Assembly (NCBI RefSeq): GCF_009834515.1
Contig: NZ_CP019426.1
Coordinates: 3,957,501 to 4,021,500 of the forward strand
Reading direction: 5' to 3'
DNA length: 64,000 nt
Source of the DNA: Pseudomonas sp. R84
Lineage (GTDB): Bacteria > Pseudomonadota > Gammaproteobacteria > Pseudomonadales > Pseudomonadaceae
Shown here piece after piece: positions 26,169-34,406 of the stretch. The notes under the pieces were generated by a model. The model searched no databases. It worked only from the letters and a program-made list of their open reading frames with translations, and was not told where the DNA came from. Position 1 is the stretch's first letter. Every line of letters starts with the position of its first letter. A program made the translations under genes and the position numbers.

Positions 26169-26194
26169 AAACCACAACAGTCAACAACAGATCT

Positions 26195-26225
26195 AAAAAA
26201 GGCAACTTAGATAGTCGCCTTTTTT
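26195..26225 (+). terminator. Rho-independent terminator closing the EVE/HEPN operon
   Basis: AAAAAAGGC-A-ACT / AGT-C-GCCTTTTTT stem with one mismatch and a short TAGAT loop. It is followed by a T-run and preceded by an A-run, so it may also serve the convergent puuR gene. Confidence 0.8.
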
Positions 26226-26252
26226 ATTACCGCCCGCTGCCCCCCAACATCA

Positions 26253-26801
26253 TCAAAAATTCGCCGGCGTATTCGCACTAATAATCTCAGCCTCATCCGC
26301 CCCGATATTCCGGAACTTATGTGGCAGCGTGGTCGGGAAGTAATACCCATCCCCCGCATTCAACACACTCACCGACCCATCCACGGTCAACTCCACCGTG
26401 CCACGCGTCACCAACCCGCACTCCTCGCCCTCAGCATGCACAATCGGCTCTTCCCCCGAACTAGCGCCCGGTGCGTATTGCTCACGCAGCAAGCGCATCT
26501 GCCGACTCGGCACCGAGGCGCCGATCAGCAGCAGTCGCAAGCCGTGGCGGCCAAGATCAGGCTGTTCGTTGGCGCGGAAGACGTATTGGTGTTCGCGCGG
26601 GGGTTGGTCGAAGGTGAAGAAGTCGGCCAGGGACATCGGTATGCCTTCGAGCAGCTTTTTCAGTGAGCTGACGGAGGGGCTGACGCGATTCTGTTCGATC
26701 AGGGAGATGGTGGCATTGGTCACGCCGCTACGCCGGGCCAGCTCGCGCTGGGAGAGTTTGTAGCTTTCGCGTACTAGTTTGAGTCGAGAACCCGTATCCA
26801 T
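26253..26801 (-). CDS. puuR: XRE-cupin transcriptional regulator, PuuR-like
   Basis: A 182-residue protein with an N-terminal XRE helix-turn-helix (LSQRELARRSGVTNATISLI, about residues 17-36) and a C-terminal cupin (EEPIVHAEGEECGLVTRG, AGDGYYFPTTLPHKFRN). This is the exact build of PuuR, the repressor of putrescine utilisation. It sits beside puuB, puuC, puuA and puuD. The start MDTGSRLKLVRESYKLS is chosen over an upstream Met because it begins right before the HTH. The assignment to PuuR rests on architecture plus context. Confidence 0.88.
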   Translation of the reverse strand: MDTGSRLKLVRESYKLSQRELARRSGVTNATISLIEQNRVSPSVSSLKKLLEGIPMSLADFFTFDQPPREHQYVFRANEQPDLGRHGLRLLLIGASVPSRQMRLLREQYAPGASSGEEPIVHAEGEECGLVTRGTVELTVDGSVSVLNAGDGYYFPTTLPHKFRNIGADEAEIISANTPANF

Positions 26802-26868
26802 GACTGCCTTATGTGAGAAGTACTTAGGCTCTGCGCGAAAACTGCCTGCGCGACGATCATGCTGCGTT

Positions 26869-26926
26869 AAAAACAGGCTCAGAATGCTCATGTAGGGCCC
26901 TACACTCCGCTTCCTCGCCTGTTTTT
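26869..26926. other. Symmetric nested palindrome upstream of puuR
   Basis: Outer 10-bp arms AAAAACAGGC/GCCTGTTTTT are exactly centred on an inner perfect 14-bp palindrome TGTAGGGCCCTACA (26891-26904). It begins 68 bases before the puuR start codon. It could be an operator, a cruciform or an RNA hairpin. Confidence 0.6.
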
Positions 26927-27132
26927 GCCTTGCCTGATCGCCGCTCGGCGGTTCTCGCGCAGACCCACGGGTAATGGGGGTGGGTGGCGGGTGCCGCGCG
27001 AGGGGCGCGGATCACGTTGCTCCCGTGTCCCGGAACCGTGAAAGGCGGCTATTAAATCACGTTTGCCGGTGTTGCTCAGCAGGTTCGATGGACGGTGGGG
27101 TAAAAGTCCTTCTTGCCTTGGTAATGCGGACC

Positions 27133-27222
27133 TGTAGGAGTGAGCCTGCTCGCGATTGGGTGGCACATTCACCATTATTTTTGACTGGATGACCGCCTTC
27201 GCGAGCAAGCTCGCTCCCACAG
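27133..27222. repeat. Mixed REP inverted pair
   Basis: The left arm is of the TGTAGGAGTGAGC variant and the right arm of the GCTCGCTCCCACAGG variant, so the two arms come from different REP sub-types. Confidence 0.85.
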
Positions 27223-27265
27223 GGTTTGTGGTGTTTCTGTGGAAGGGATGGTGGCTGGGCTGGCC

Positions 27266-27292
27266 TCATCGCGAGCAGGCTCACTCCTACAA
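27266..27292. repeat. Single REP sequence
   Basis: One arm CATCGCGAGCAGGCTCACTC then CTACA, 90 bases before the end of puuB. Confidence 0.85.
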
Positions 27293-27382
27293 TTTGATCT
27301 TTGGTGTTCCAGTCGGATTGATGGTGCATGTACTGGCAGGTAAAAAAACCGGCGGGGTCTTGGGCCGCCGCCGGGGAGGTAA

Positions 27383-28666
27383 CTAGAGGCCGAAGCGGTC
27401 GCGCAGCGAGTAATAGACGGCGCCGAGGGCGGTCAGTGGCGCGGAGAAGGTCCGGCCGCCGAGCATTGGCATGTGTGGCAAGGAGGCGAACGCGTCGAAG
27501 CGTTCGGCGTCGCCGCGGATCATTTCCGAGATCAGTTTGCCGGCCAGGTGCGAGCAGGTGACGCCGTGGCCGCTGTAGCCTTGCATGTAGTAAGCGTTTT
27601 TCTCGATACGGCCGAATTGCGGCATGCGGGACATGGTCAGCAGGAAGTTGCCGGTCCAGCGGTAGTCGATCTTGACGTCTTTGAGCTGCGGGAAGGTCTT
27701 GAGGATCTTCGGGCGGATCAGTTGTTCGATGTCGTCCGGTTCCCGCGCGCCGTAGACCACGCCGCCGCCGTAAAGCAGACGGTTGTCGGCAGTCAGACGG
27801 TAGTAATCCAGCAGGTAGTTGCAGTCTTCGACGCAGTAGTTGTTGGTGATCAGGCTGCGCGCCTGCTTCTCGGTCAGCGGTTCGGTGACGACGATCTGCG
27901 AGCCGCACGGCATGCTTTTCGCGGTCACGCGGTTGTCGAGACCTTGCGGCAGGTAGGCGTTGCCGGCGATCAGCAGGTACTTGGCGCGGACCTGGCCTTT
28001 GGCGGTGCGCACGATGTTGGGTTCGCCGTATTTGATTTCCACGGCAGCCGACTGCTCGTAGATTTTGCCACCCAAACGCGTAATCGCCGCAGCTTCACCG
28101 AGCGCCAGGTTCAACGGATGAACGTGACCACCCTGCATATCCAGCAGGCCACCAACGTAAGCGTCGGAGCCGACTTCGCGACGGATGTCAGCCGCGTCGA
28201 GCATCTTCAGATTGCGGTTGCCGTAACGTTCCCAGCCACGCTTCTGCTCAGCCAGACTGTTGAGTTGTTTCTTGTTCATCGCTGCGAAAATGCCGCCCGG
28301 GCGGTAGTCGCATTGGATGTCGTATTCCTTGATGCGCGAACGGATGATGTCGGCGCCTTCGAAGATCATGCTGCCGAGGATTTCCGCGGTCTTGTCGCCG
28401 TAACGCTCTTCGATCACGTCGACGTCACGGCTGTACGAGTTGACCAGTTGACCGCCATTGCGACCGCTGGCGCCGTAGCCGACTTTCGCCGCTTCCAGCA
28501 CCGTCACTTTGTAGCCGGCTTCGGTGAGGAACAGCGCCGAGGACAGGCCGGTGTAACCGGCGCCGATGATGCAGACATCGCACTCGACCGACTCTTCCAG
28601 AACCGGAAAGTCGATAACTTCGTTGCGGGTGGCGGCGTAGTAGCTGTTTACGTGTTGCTGTTTCAT
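27383..28666 (-). CDS. puuB: Gamma-glutamylputrescine oxidase PuuB (copy 2)
   Basis: A 427-residue FAD-dependent oxidase with VDVCI-type dinucleotide motif CDVCIIGAGYTGLSSALFLT, GYGASGRNGGQLVNS and the C-terminal QGYSGHGVTCSHLAGKL. It oxidises gamma-glutamylputrescine to gamma-glutamyl-gamma-aminobutyraldehyde. It lies 49 bases after puuC in the same direction, so the two likely form one operon. The start MKQQHVNSYYAATRN matches the first-copy protein (CNSYYTATLN) and follows GGAGAAACG. It is clearly a diverged paralogue of the protein at 16427-17710. Confidence 0.92.
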   Translation of the reverse strand: MKQQHVNSYYAATRNEVIDFPVLEESVECDVCIIGAGYTGLSSALFLTEAGYKVTVLEAAKVGYGASGRNGGQLVNSYSRDVDVIEERYGDKTAEILGSMIFEGADIIRSRIKEYDIQCDYRPGGIFAAMNKKQLNSLAEQKRGWERYGNRNLKMLDAADIRREVGSDAYVGGLLDMQGGHVHPLNLALGEAAAITRLGGKIYEQSAAVEIKYGEPNIVRTAKGQVRAKYLLIAGNAYLPQGLDNRVTAKSMPCGSQIVVTEPLTEKQARSLITNNYCVEDCNYLLDYYRLTADNRLLYGGGVVYGAREPDDIEQLIRPKILKTFPQLKDVKIDYRWTGNFLLTMSRMPQFGRIEKNAYYMQGYSGHGVTCSHLAGKLISEMIRGDAERFDAFASLPHMPMLGGRTFSAPLTALGAVYYSLRDRFGL

Positions 28667-28715
28667 ACGTTTCTCCGAGGGTCGCCAATAAACGGCGACC
28701 ACCGCTGTAATAGAG

Positions 28716-30206
28716 TCAGAGCTTGATCCAGGTCGCTTTCAGCTCGGTGTACTTGTCGAACGCGTGCAGCGATTTATCGCGGCCGTTGCCCGATTGTTTG
28801 AAGCCACCGAACGGTGCGGTCATGTCGCCGCCGTCGTACTGGTTGACCCAGACGCTGCCGGCACGCAGGCCACGAGCGAAGGTGTGCGCCTTGCTGAGGT
28901 TGCTGGTCCAGACGCCGGCGGCGAGGCCGAAGATGCTGTCGTTGGCGATCTGCAGCGCTTCTTCGGCGGTGTCGAAGGTGATCAGCGACAGCACTGGGCC
29001 AAAGATTTCTTCCTGGGCGATGGTCATCGCATTGGTCACGCCGTCGAACAGCGCCGGTTGCACATAGAGGCCGCCGGTTTCTTCAAGGGTGCGTTGACCG
29101 CCAGCAATCAGCTCGGCGCCTTGCTCGCGACCGATGCTGATGTAGCGCAGCACGTTGTCGAGTTGACGCTGATCGACCACGGCACCGACGGTGGTTGCCG
29201 GATCGAGTGAGTGACCGGGTTTCCACGCTTGCAGCGCTTCCACCAGCAGTGGAATGAACTGCTCGCGGATCGAACGCTCAACCAGCAGACGTGAACCCGC
29301 AGTGCACACTTCGCCCTGGTTGAAGGCAATGGCGCCGGCCGCCGCTTGTGCTGCCGCGCGCAAGTCCGGTGCGTCGGCAAACACCACGTTCGGGCTCTTG
29401 CCCCCTGCTTCGAGCCAGACGCGTTTCATGTTGCTTTGGCCGGCATAAATCATCAGCTGTTTGGCAATCGCTGTGGAGCCGGTGAAGGCCAGCACGTCGA
29501 CGTCCATGTGCAACGCCAGCGCCTTGCCGACGGTATGGCCGAAGCCTGGCAGAACGTTGAACACGCCTTTCGGAATGCCGGCATCCAGCGCAAGTTGAGC
29601 GATGCGGATTGCGGTCAGTGGCGATTTTTCCGAAGGTTTCAGAATGAACGAGTTGCCTGCTGCCAGCGCCGGGGCGAATTTCCAGCTGGCCATGATCAGC
29701 GGGAAGTTCCACGGCACGATGGCCGCGACCACGCCGGATGGCTCGCGGGTGACGAGGCCGAGTTGATCGTGCGGGGTGGCGGCGACTTCGTCGTAGATCT
29801 TGTCGATGGCTTCGGCGCTCCAGCGGATCGCGTTGGCGGTCGCCGGGATGTCGATGCTCATCGAATCGCTGATCGGTTTACCCATGTCGAGGGTTTCCAG
29901 CAGCGCCAGTTCTTCCTGGTTCTGCAGGATCAGATCGGCGAAGCGGATCAGGATGCGCTTGCGCTCGGCCGGGGCTTTTTTCGCCCACACGCCGGATTCA
30001 AAAGACTGGCGCGCGACTTCAACAGCGAGGTTGGCGTCGGCTTCGTCGGTGCTGGCCACGGAGGCGAGGAAACGGCCGTCGACGGGGCTCAGGCATTCGA
30101 AGGTGTCGCCACTGATGGCCGGGCGGTATTCACCGTTGATGAACGCGCGGGCTTCGATGGTCAGGGACTGGAAGCGTTGTTCCCAGTCGTTGCGGGTCGT
30201 TGTCAT
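28716..30206 (-). CDS. puuC: Gamma-glutamyl-gamma-aminobutyraldehyde dehydrogenase PuuC
   Basis: A 496-residue NAD(P)+-dependent aldehyde dehydrogenase of full family length. It has the cofactor motif FTGSTAIAKQLM, the general base Glu in WLEAGGKSPN and the catalytic Cys in FNQGEVCTAGSR (about residue 300). Pseudomonas homologues are also called KauB. It precedes puuB and lies in the putrescine cluster, so it should make gamma-glutamyl-GABA. Broad aldehyde specificity is common in this family. Confidence 0.92.
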   Translation of the reverse strand: MTTTRNDWEQRFQSLTIEARAFINGEYRPAISGDTFECLSPVDGRFLASVASTDEADANLAVEVARQSFESGVWAKKAPAERKRILIRFADLILQNQEELALLETLDMGKPISDSMSIDIPATANAIRWSAEAIDKIYDEVAATPHDQLGLVTREPSGVVAAIVPWNFPLIMASWKFAPALAAGNSFILKPSEKSPLTAIRIAQLALDAGIPKGVFNVLPGFGHTVGKALALHMDVDVLAFTGSTAIAKQLMIYAGQSNMKRVWLEAGGKSPNVVFADAPDLRAAAQAAAGAIAFNQGEVCTAGSRLLVERSIREQFIPLLVEALQAWKPGHSLDPATTVGAVVDQRQLDNVLRYISIGREQGAELIAGGQRTLEETGGLYVQPALFDGVTNAMTIAQEEIFGPVLSLITFDTAEEALQIANDSIFGLAAGVWTSNLSKAHTFARGLRAGSVWVNQYDGGDMTAPFGGFKQSGNGRDKSLHAFDKYTELKATWIKL

Positions 30207-30272
30207 TGTTGTGGCTCGACAAGGGGGGAATTGGGGGGCTGTCTGGTTGCGATGTCTGGCTTGAGGTGGCTG

Positions 30273-30449
30273 CCCTCACCCTAGCCCTCTCCCAGGGGTA
30301 GAGGGGACCGATCGAGTTGTCTCGGGAGTTACACCGACCTGAACGACCGAGTCGATTATGGATTCGGTAAAGCAGGTTCAGGTCGCAGGATTTCCCAAGC
30401 ATCCCCGGGTCAGTCCCCTCTCCCTCCGGGAGAGGGTTAGGGTGAGGGG
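30273..30449. repeat. 178-bp palindromic repeat, copy 3 (inverted)
   Basis: Same ends as copy 1, but the interior is in opposite orientation: GTCGATTATGGATTC reads along the plus strand here. It lies in the puuC/puuA gap. Confidence 0.85.
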
Positions 30450-30477
30450 CTCTTCGGCTTTTGAGGGCCTCAGCTAA

Positions 30478-31854
30478 TCACACCGTATGCAGATACCAGT
30501 TGTACTCAAGGTCAGAAATCGAGTTCTCAAACTCGGCCAACTCGCTCTCCTTACAAGCGACAAACACGTCGATGTACATCGGGTCGATGTAGCGGGCCAT
30601 GACTTCGCTGTCGTCCAGTTCGCGCAGTGCGTCGCGCAGGTTGTTCGGCAGGCTCTGTTCGTTCTGCTCGTAGCTGTTGCCTTCCACCGGAGCGCCCGGC
30701 TCGATCTGATTGGTCAGACCGTGGTGAATACCGGCCAGCACCGAAGCCATCAGCAAGTACGGGTTGGCATCGGCACCGGCGACGCGATGCTCGATACGCA
30801 CAGCGTCGGCCGAACCGGTTGGCACACGGACCGCAACGGTGCGGTTGTCGATGCCCCAGCTCGGCGAGTTCGGTACGTAGAACTGCGCGCCAAAGCGGCG
30901 GTACGAGTTGACGTTCGGGCAGAGGAACGCCATTTGCGCAGGCAGGGTCTCCAGCACACCGCCGATCGCGTGACGCAGTGCGGCGTTCTGCTCGGGATCC
31001 TCGCTGGCGAAGATGTTGTTGCCTTCTTTGTCCAGGATCGAAATGTGTACGTGCAGACCGTTGCCCGCCTGGCCCGGATACGGCTTGGCCATGAAGGTGG
31101 TGTCCATCTCGTGGTCGTAGGCGATGTTCTTCACCAGACGCTTGAGCAGGACGGCGTAGTCGCACGCCTTGATCGGGTCGGAGACGTGATGCAGGTTGAC
31201 TTCGAACTGCGCCGGGGCGCTTTCCTTGACGATCGCGTCAGCCGGGATGCCCTGCTCTTTCGCGCCTTCGAGGATGTCTTGCAGGCAGTCGACGTATTCG
31301 TCGAGGTCGTCGATCAGGTACACCTGAGTCGACACCGGACGCTTGCCGGAGACTGGCGAGCGTGGCGATTGCGGACGGCCGTTCACGTTGTCCTGGTCGA
31401 TCAGATAGAACTCGAGTTCGAATGCCGCGCAGATGGTCAAGCCGAGGTCGTCGAATTTGCGCACGACGTTGGCCAGCACTTCACGCGGGTCAGCGAAGAA
31501 CGGCTGGCCTTCGATTTCGTGCATGGTCATTAGAAGTTGTGCGGTGGGACGCTTCTGCCACGGCTCGATGCTCAGCGTGCCGGGGATCGGATAGCAAATG
31601 CGGTCAGCGTCGCCGATGTCCAGACCCAGGCCGGTGCTTTCCACCGTGGAGCCATTGATGTCGAGGGCGAAAAGCGAGGCCGGCAGGTTGATGCCTTTCT
31701 CGTAAACCTTATGAAGACTGGTGCGTTCGATGCGCTTGCCGCGCACCACACCGTTCATATCCGCAATCAGAAGGTCGACGTACAAAACCTCAGGATATTT
31801 CTTAAGGAATGCGTTTGCTTCGTTGAGTTGAACGGTACGCAGAGGGACCGACAT
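30478..31854 (-). CDS. puuA: Gamma-glutamylputrescine synthetase PuuA (copy 2)
   Basis: A 458-residue glutamine-synthetase-fold enzyme: VDLLIADMNGVVRGKRIERT, AAFELEFYLID, AKPYPGQAGNGLHVHIS and SYRRFGAQFYVPNSPSWGID. It ligates glutamate to putrescine as the first step of the gamma-glutamylation route. It is leftward, upstream of puuC and puuB but separated from them by a 178-bp repeat. The 282-bp divergent gap to puuD contains two TGTTAATTA elements (31871 and 32066) that could be operators. Confidence 0.92.
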   Translation of the reverse strand: MSVPLRTVQLNEANAFLKKYPEVLYVDLLIADMNGVVRGKRIERTSLHKVYEKGINLPASLFALDINGSTVESTGLGLDIGDADRICYPIPGTLSIEPWQKRPTAQLLMTMHEIEGQPFFADPREVLANVVRKFDDLGLTICAAFELEFYLIDQDNVNGRPQSPRSPVSGKRPVSTQVYLIDDLDEYVDCLQDILEGAKEQGIPADAIVKESAPAQFEVNLHHVSDPIKACDYAVLLKRLVKNIAYDHEMDTTFMAKPYPGQAGNGLHVHISILDKEGNNIFASEDPEQNAALRHAIGGVLETLPAQMAFLCPNVNSYRRFGAQFYVPNSPSWGIDNRTVAVRVPTGSADAVRIEHRVAGADANPYLLMASVLAGIHHGLTNQIEPGAPVEGNSYEQNEQSLPNNLRDALRELDDSEVMARYIDPMYIDVFVACKESELAEFENSISDLEYNWYLHTV

Positions 31855-32136
31855 GATGCACCTATTTAGCTGTTAATTATTATGTTCACTGCTGTTTCGC
31901 CGAGCCAGTCAACCCGAACGGCAAAGTGAAGTCAATAGCGAACAGATGGCCGCTCAGGGTTTATTTTTCGGGCTTTTTTTAACGCTTGCGTGCCAACACA
32001 GGGGTCTTAGGCCCGGGAATCATGAAGATTTGATGAACGGCGTTTAGAATTTTTTACATGGCAGTTGTTAATTAAAATCAACGAGGCTAAGCTCCGGAAA
32101 AGCTCGTTCAAGTGTCAAACTTCGAGGTGAATAAAA

Positions 32137-32898
32137 ATGGCATTCAAGCCATTGATCGGCGTTACTGCGTGCGTCAAACAAATTGGCCTGCACCCCTATC
32201 ACATCAGCGGCGACAAGTACGTACGTGCTGTCAGCGTTGGCGCCAACGGGCTGCCAGTGGTCATTCCTTCCCTTGGCAACCTGACTGAAATCGATGACCT
32301 GCTCGGTCAACTCGACGGTCTGCTGCTGACCGGCTCGCCCTCGAACGTGGAACCTTTCCACTATCAAGGCCCGGCCAGCGCCCCCGGCACGGATCACGAT
32401 CCGGCGCGGGATGCCACCACCCTTCCTTTATTGCGTGCAGCCATCGCGGCGGGCGTTCCGGTGCTCGGCATCTGCCGTGGTTTCCAGGAAATGAACGTGG
32501 CGTTCGGCGGCAGCCTGCATCAGAAGGTGCATGAGCTGCCGGGCATGCTCGATCACCGTGAAGCCGACAGCCCTGATGTGGCCGTGCAATACGCACCGGC
32601 CCATGCGGTGACGGTTTTGAGCGGCGGCGTGTTTGAGGCGCTGGAGTTGCCGGGCGAGTTCCAGGTCAACTCGATTCACAGCCAGGGCATCGATCGCCTC
32701 GCCCCCGGCCTGCGGGCCGAAGCGGTGGCGCCGGACGGTTTGATTGAGGCGGTCTCGGTCGAACACAGCCCGACCTTCGCCCTCGGCGTGCAATGGCACC
32801 CGGAATGGCAAGTGCTCGATAACCCGAACTACCTGAAGATTTTCCAGGCATTCGGCGCGGCTTGCCGGCAACGGGCGGCGCGGCGCAATCAGCGCTGA
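32137..32898 (+). CDS. puuD: Gamma-glutamyl-GABA hydrolase PuuD
   Basis: A 253-residue class-I glutamine amidotransferase-like (peptidase C26) hydrolase. The nucleophile Cys is in VLGICRGFQEMNVAFGG and the catalytic His-Glu pair is in LGVQWHPEWQ. It releases GABA and glutamate from gamma-glutamyl-GABA. It is transcribed divergently from puuA. In Pseudomonas aeruginosa the equivalent is spuA. The ATG follows CGAGGTGAATAAAA. Confidence 0.93.
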   Translation: MAFKPLIGVTACVKQIGLHPYHISGDKYVRAVSVGANGLPVVIPSLGNLTEIDDLLGQLDGLLLTGSPSNVEPFHYQGPASAPGTDHDPARDATTLPLLRAAIAAGVPVLGICRGFQEMNVAFGGSLHQKVHELPGMLDHREADSPDVAVQYAPAHAVTVLSGGVFEALELPGEFQVNSIHSQGIDRLAPGLRAEAVAPDGLIEAVSVEHSPTFALGVQWHPEWQVLDNPNYLKIFQAFGAACRQRAARRNQR

Positions 32899-32937
32899 TC
32901 CAACCCAAGCATACGTAACGATTTACTGCCCCCATGA

Positions 32938-32967
32938 ATGTCGGGTGTGCCTGCGCACATCCGTCAT
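32938..32967. other. Imperfect 30-bp dyad
   Basis: ATGTCGGGTGTGCCT faces GCGCACATCCGTCAT with 11 of 15 positions complementary. It could be a hairpin after puuD or an operator. No T-run follows, so it is not a typical terminator. Confidence 0.35.
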
Positions 32968-33077
32968 TCGTGAACAGCAACACCCGTGATAACAACAAGT
33001 ACGACCCAGGCAGCCAGGACGGCGGCGCCGACCAAGCCCTCGGCAGTGCAAGGTCAGTCAGGCATGCGCAATTCCCC

Positions 33078-33169
33078 TGTAGGAGTGAGCCTGCTCGCGA
33101 TAGCAATAGACCAGTCAACAGAGATGTCGACTGACATGGCCTCATCGCGAGCAGGCTCACTCCTACAGG
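33078..33169. repeat. REP-type inverted pair
   Basis: TGTAGGAGTGAGCCTGCTCG and its inverse, upstream of potA. Confidence 0.9.
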
Positions 33170-33263
33170 GGATGTGTAATGACTGAGATTGCGCTTGCAG
33201 GCTTGCAATCCACTTAAGCCCGGCCACATTGGCCAGGCGAACGAAACCTGTTGGGAGTTTCAC

Positions 33264-34406
33264 ATGGCAAACGCCTCCAGCACTTACAGGAAGGCACTTG
33301 AAGGTCATCAGCAACCGAAAAAGGTGCTGGTGAAAGTCGATCGTGTCACCAAGAAGTTCGACGAAACCGTGGCAGTGGACGATGTGTCCCTGGAGATCCA
33401 TCAGGGCGAAATCTTTGCCCTGCTCGGTGGCTCCGGTTCGGGCAAATCGACCCTGCTGCGCATGCTCGCCGGTTTCGAGCGCCCGACTGAAGGGCGGATT
33501 CTGCTCGACGGCGTGGACATCACCGACATGCCGCCGTACGAGCGGCCGATCAACATGATGTTCCAGTCCTACGCGCTGTTCCCACACATGACCGTTGCGC
33601 AGAACATCGCCTTCGGCCTCAAGCAAGACCGTTTGCCGGCCAGCGAAATCGATGCCCGCGTCGATGAAATGCTGCGCCTTGTCCACATGACCCAATACGC
33701 CAAACGCCGCCCGCATCAGTTGTCCGGTGGTCAGCGTCAGCGCGTCGCCCTCGCCCGCTCGCTGGCCAAGCGCCCGAAGCTGTTGCTGCTCGACGAGCCA
33801 ATGGGTGCGCTGGATAAAAAGCTGCGTTCGCAGATGCAACTGGAACTCGTGCAGATCATCGAACGCGTCGGCGTGACCTGCGTGATGGTGACCCACGACC
33901 AGGAAGAGGCCATGACCATGGCCGAGCGCATCGCAATCATGCACCTGGGTTGGATCGCGCAGATCGGCAGCCCGATCGACATTTATGAAGCGCCGGTCAG
34001 CCGCATGGTCTGCGAATTCATCGGCAACGTGAACGCCTTCGACGGCACCGTGGTGGAAGACCTTGAAGGTCACGCGATCATCCACAGCCCGGACCTGGAA
34101 CAGAAGATCTACGTCGGTCACGGTGTCAGCACTTCGGTGCAGGACAAGTCGGTCACCTACGCGATCCGTCCGGAAAAAATGCTCGTCAGCACGACCAAGC
34201 CGGAATTTCGCTACAACTGGTCCGAAGGCAAGGTGCATGACATCGCCTACCTCGGCGGTCACTCGGTGTTCTACGTCGAATTGCCCGGCGGCAAAATCGT
34301 CCAGTCGTTCATGGCCAACGCCGAACGCCGTGGCGCGCGGCCGACCTGGGACGACAAAGTCTACGTCTGGTGGGAAGACGACAGCGGCGTGGTACTGCGC
34401 TCATGA
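33264..34406 (+). CDS. potA: Polyamine ABC transporter ATP-binding protein PotA/SpuF-like
   Basis: A 380-residue ABC ATPase: Walker A GGSGSGKSTLLRML, Q-loop MMFQSYALFPHM, signature LSGGQRQRVALARSL, Walker B LLLLDEPMGAL and the switch His in MVTHDQEEAM. A C-terminal TOBE-type domain follows. It energises uptake of putrescine or spermidine through PotB/PotC. The start MANASSTYRK follows TTGGGAGTTTCAC; an upstream in-frame stretch is unsupported. It overlaps potB by ATGA. The putrescine-degradation genes just upstream fit this substrate. Confidence 0.93.
   Translation: MANASSTYRKALEGHQQPKKVLVKVDRVTKKFDETVAVDDVSLEIHQGEIFALLGGSGSGKSTLLRMLAGFERPTEGRILLDGVDITDMPPYERPINMMFQSYALFPHMTVAQNIAFGLKQDRLPASEIDARVDEMLRLVHMTQYAKRRPHQLSGGQRQRVALARSLAKRPKLLLLDEPMGALDKKLRSQMQLELVQIIERVGVTCVMVTHDQEEAMTMAERIAIMHLGWIAQIGSPIDIYEAPVSRMVCEFIGNVNAFDGTVVEDLEGHAIIHSPDLEQKIYVGHGVSTSVQDKSVTYAIRPEKMLVSTTKPEFRYNWSEGKVHDIAYLGGHSVFYVELPGGKIVQSFMANAERRGARPTWDDKVYVWWEDDSGVVLRS

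Larger units (their letters stand above)
26802..27382. other. 581-bp puuR/puuB gap with palindrome and REP elements
   Basis: Holds the nested palindrome at 26869-26926, a mixed REP pair (27133-27222) and a single REP (27266-27292). Between them, 26930-27130 is G+C-rich without an ORF I would support. Confidence 0.6.
32899..33263. other. 365-bp gap between puuD and potA
   Basis: Contains an imperfect 30-bp dyad at 32938-32967 and a REP pair at 33078-33169. No gene is supported. An aminotransferase gene (spuC), present at this kind of position in other pseudomonads, is not here. Confidence 0.5.

Noticed and set aside
33054..34262. A 402-codon minus-strand frame opposite potA
   Set aside because: Shadow of the ABC ATPase; part of it translates a REP element.
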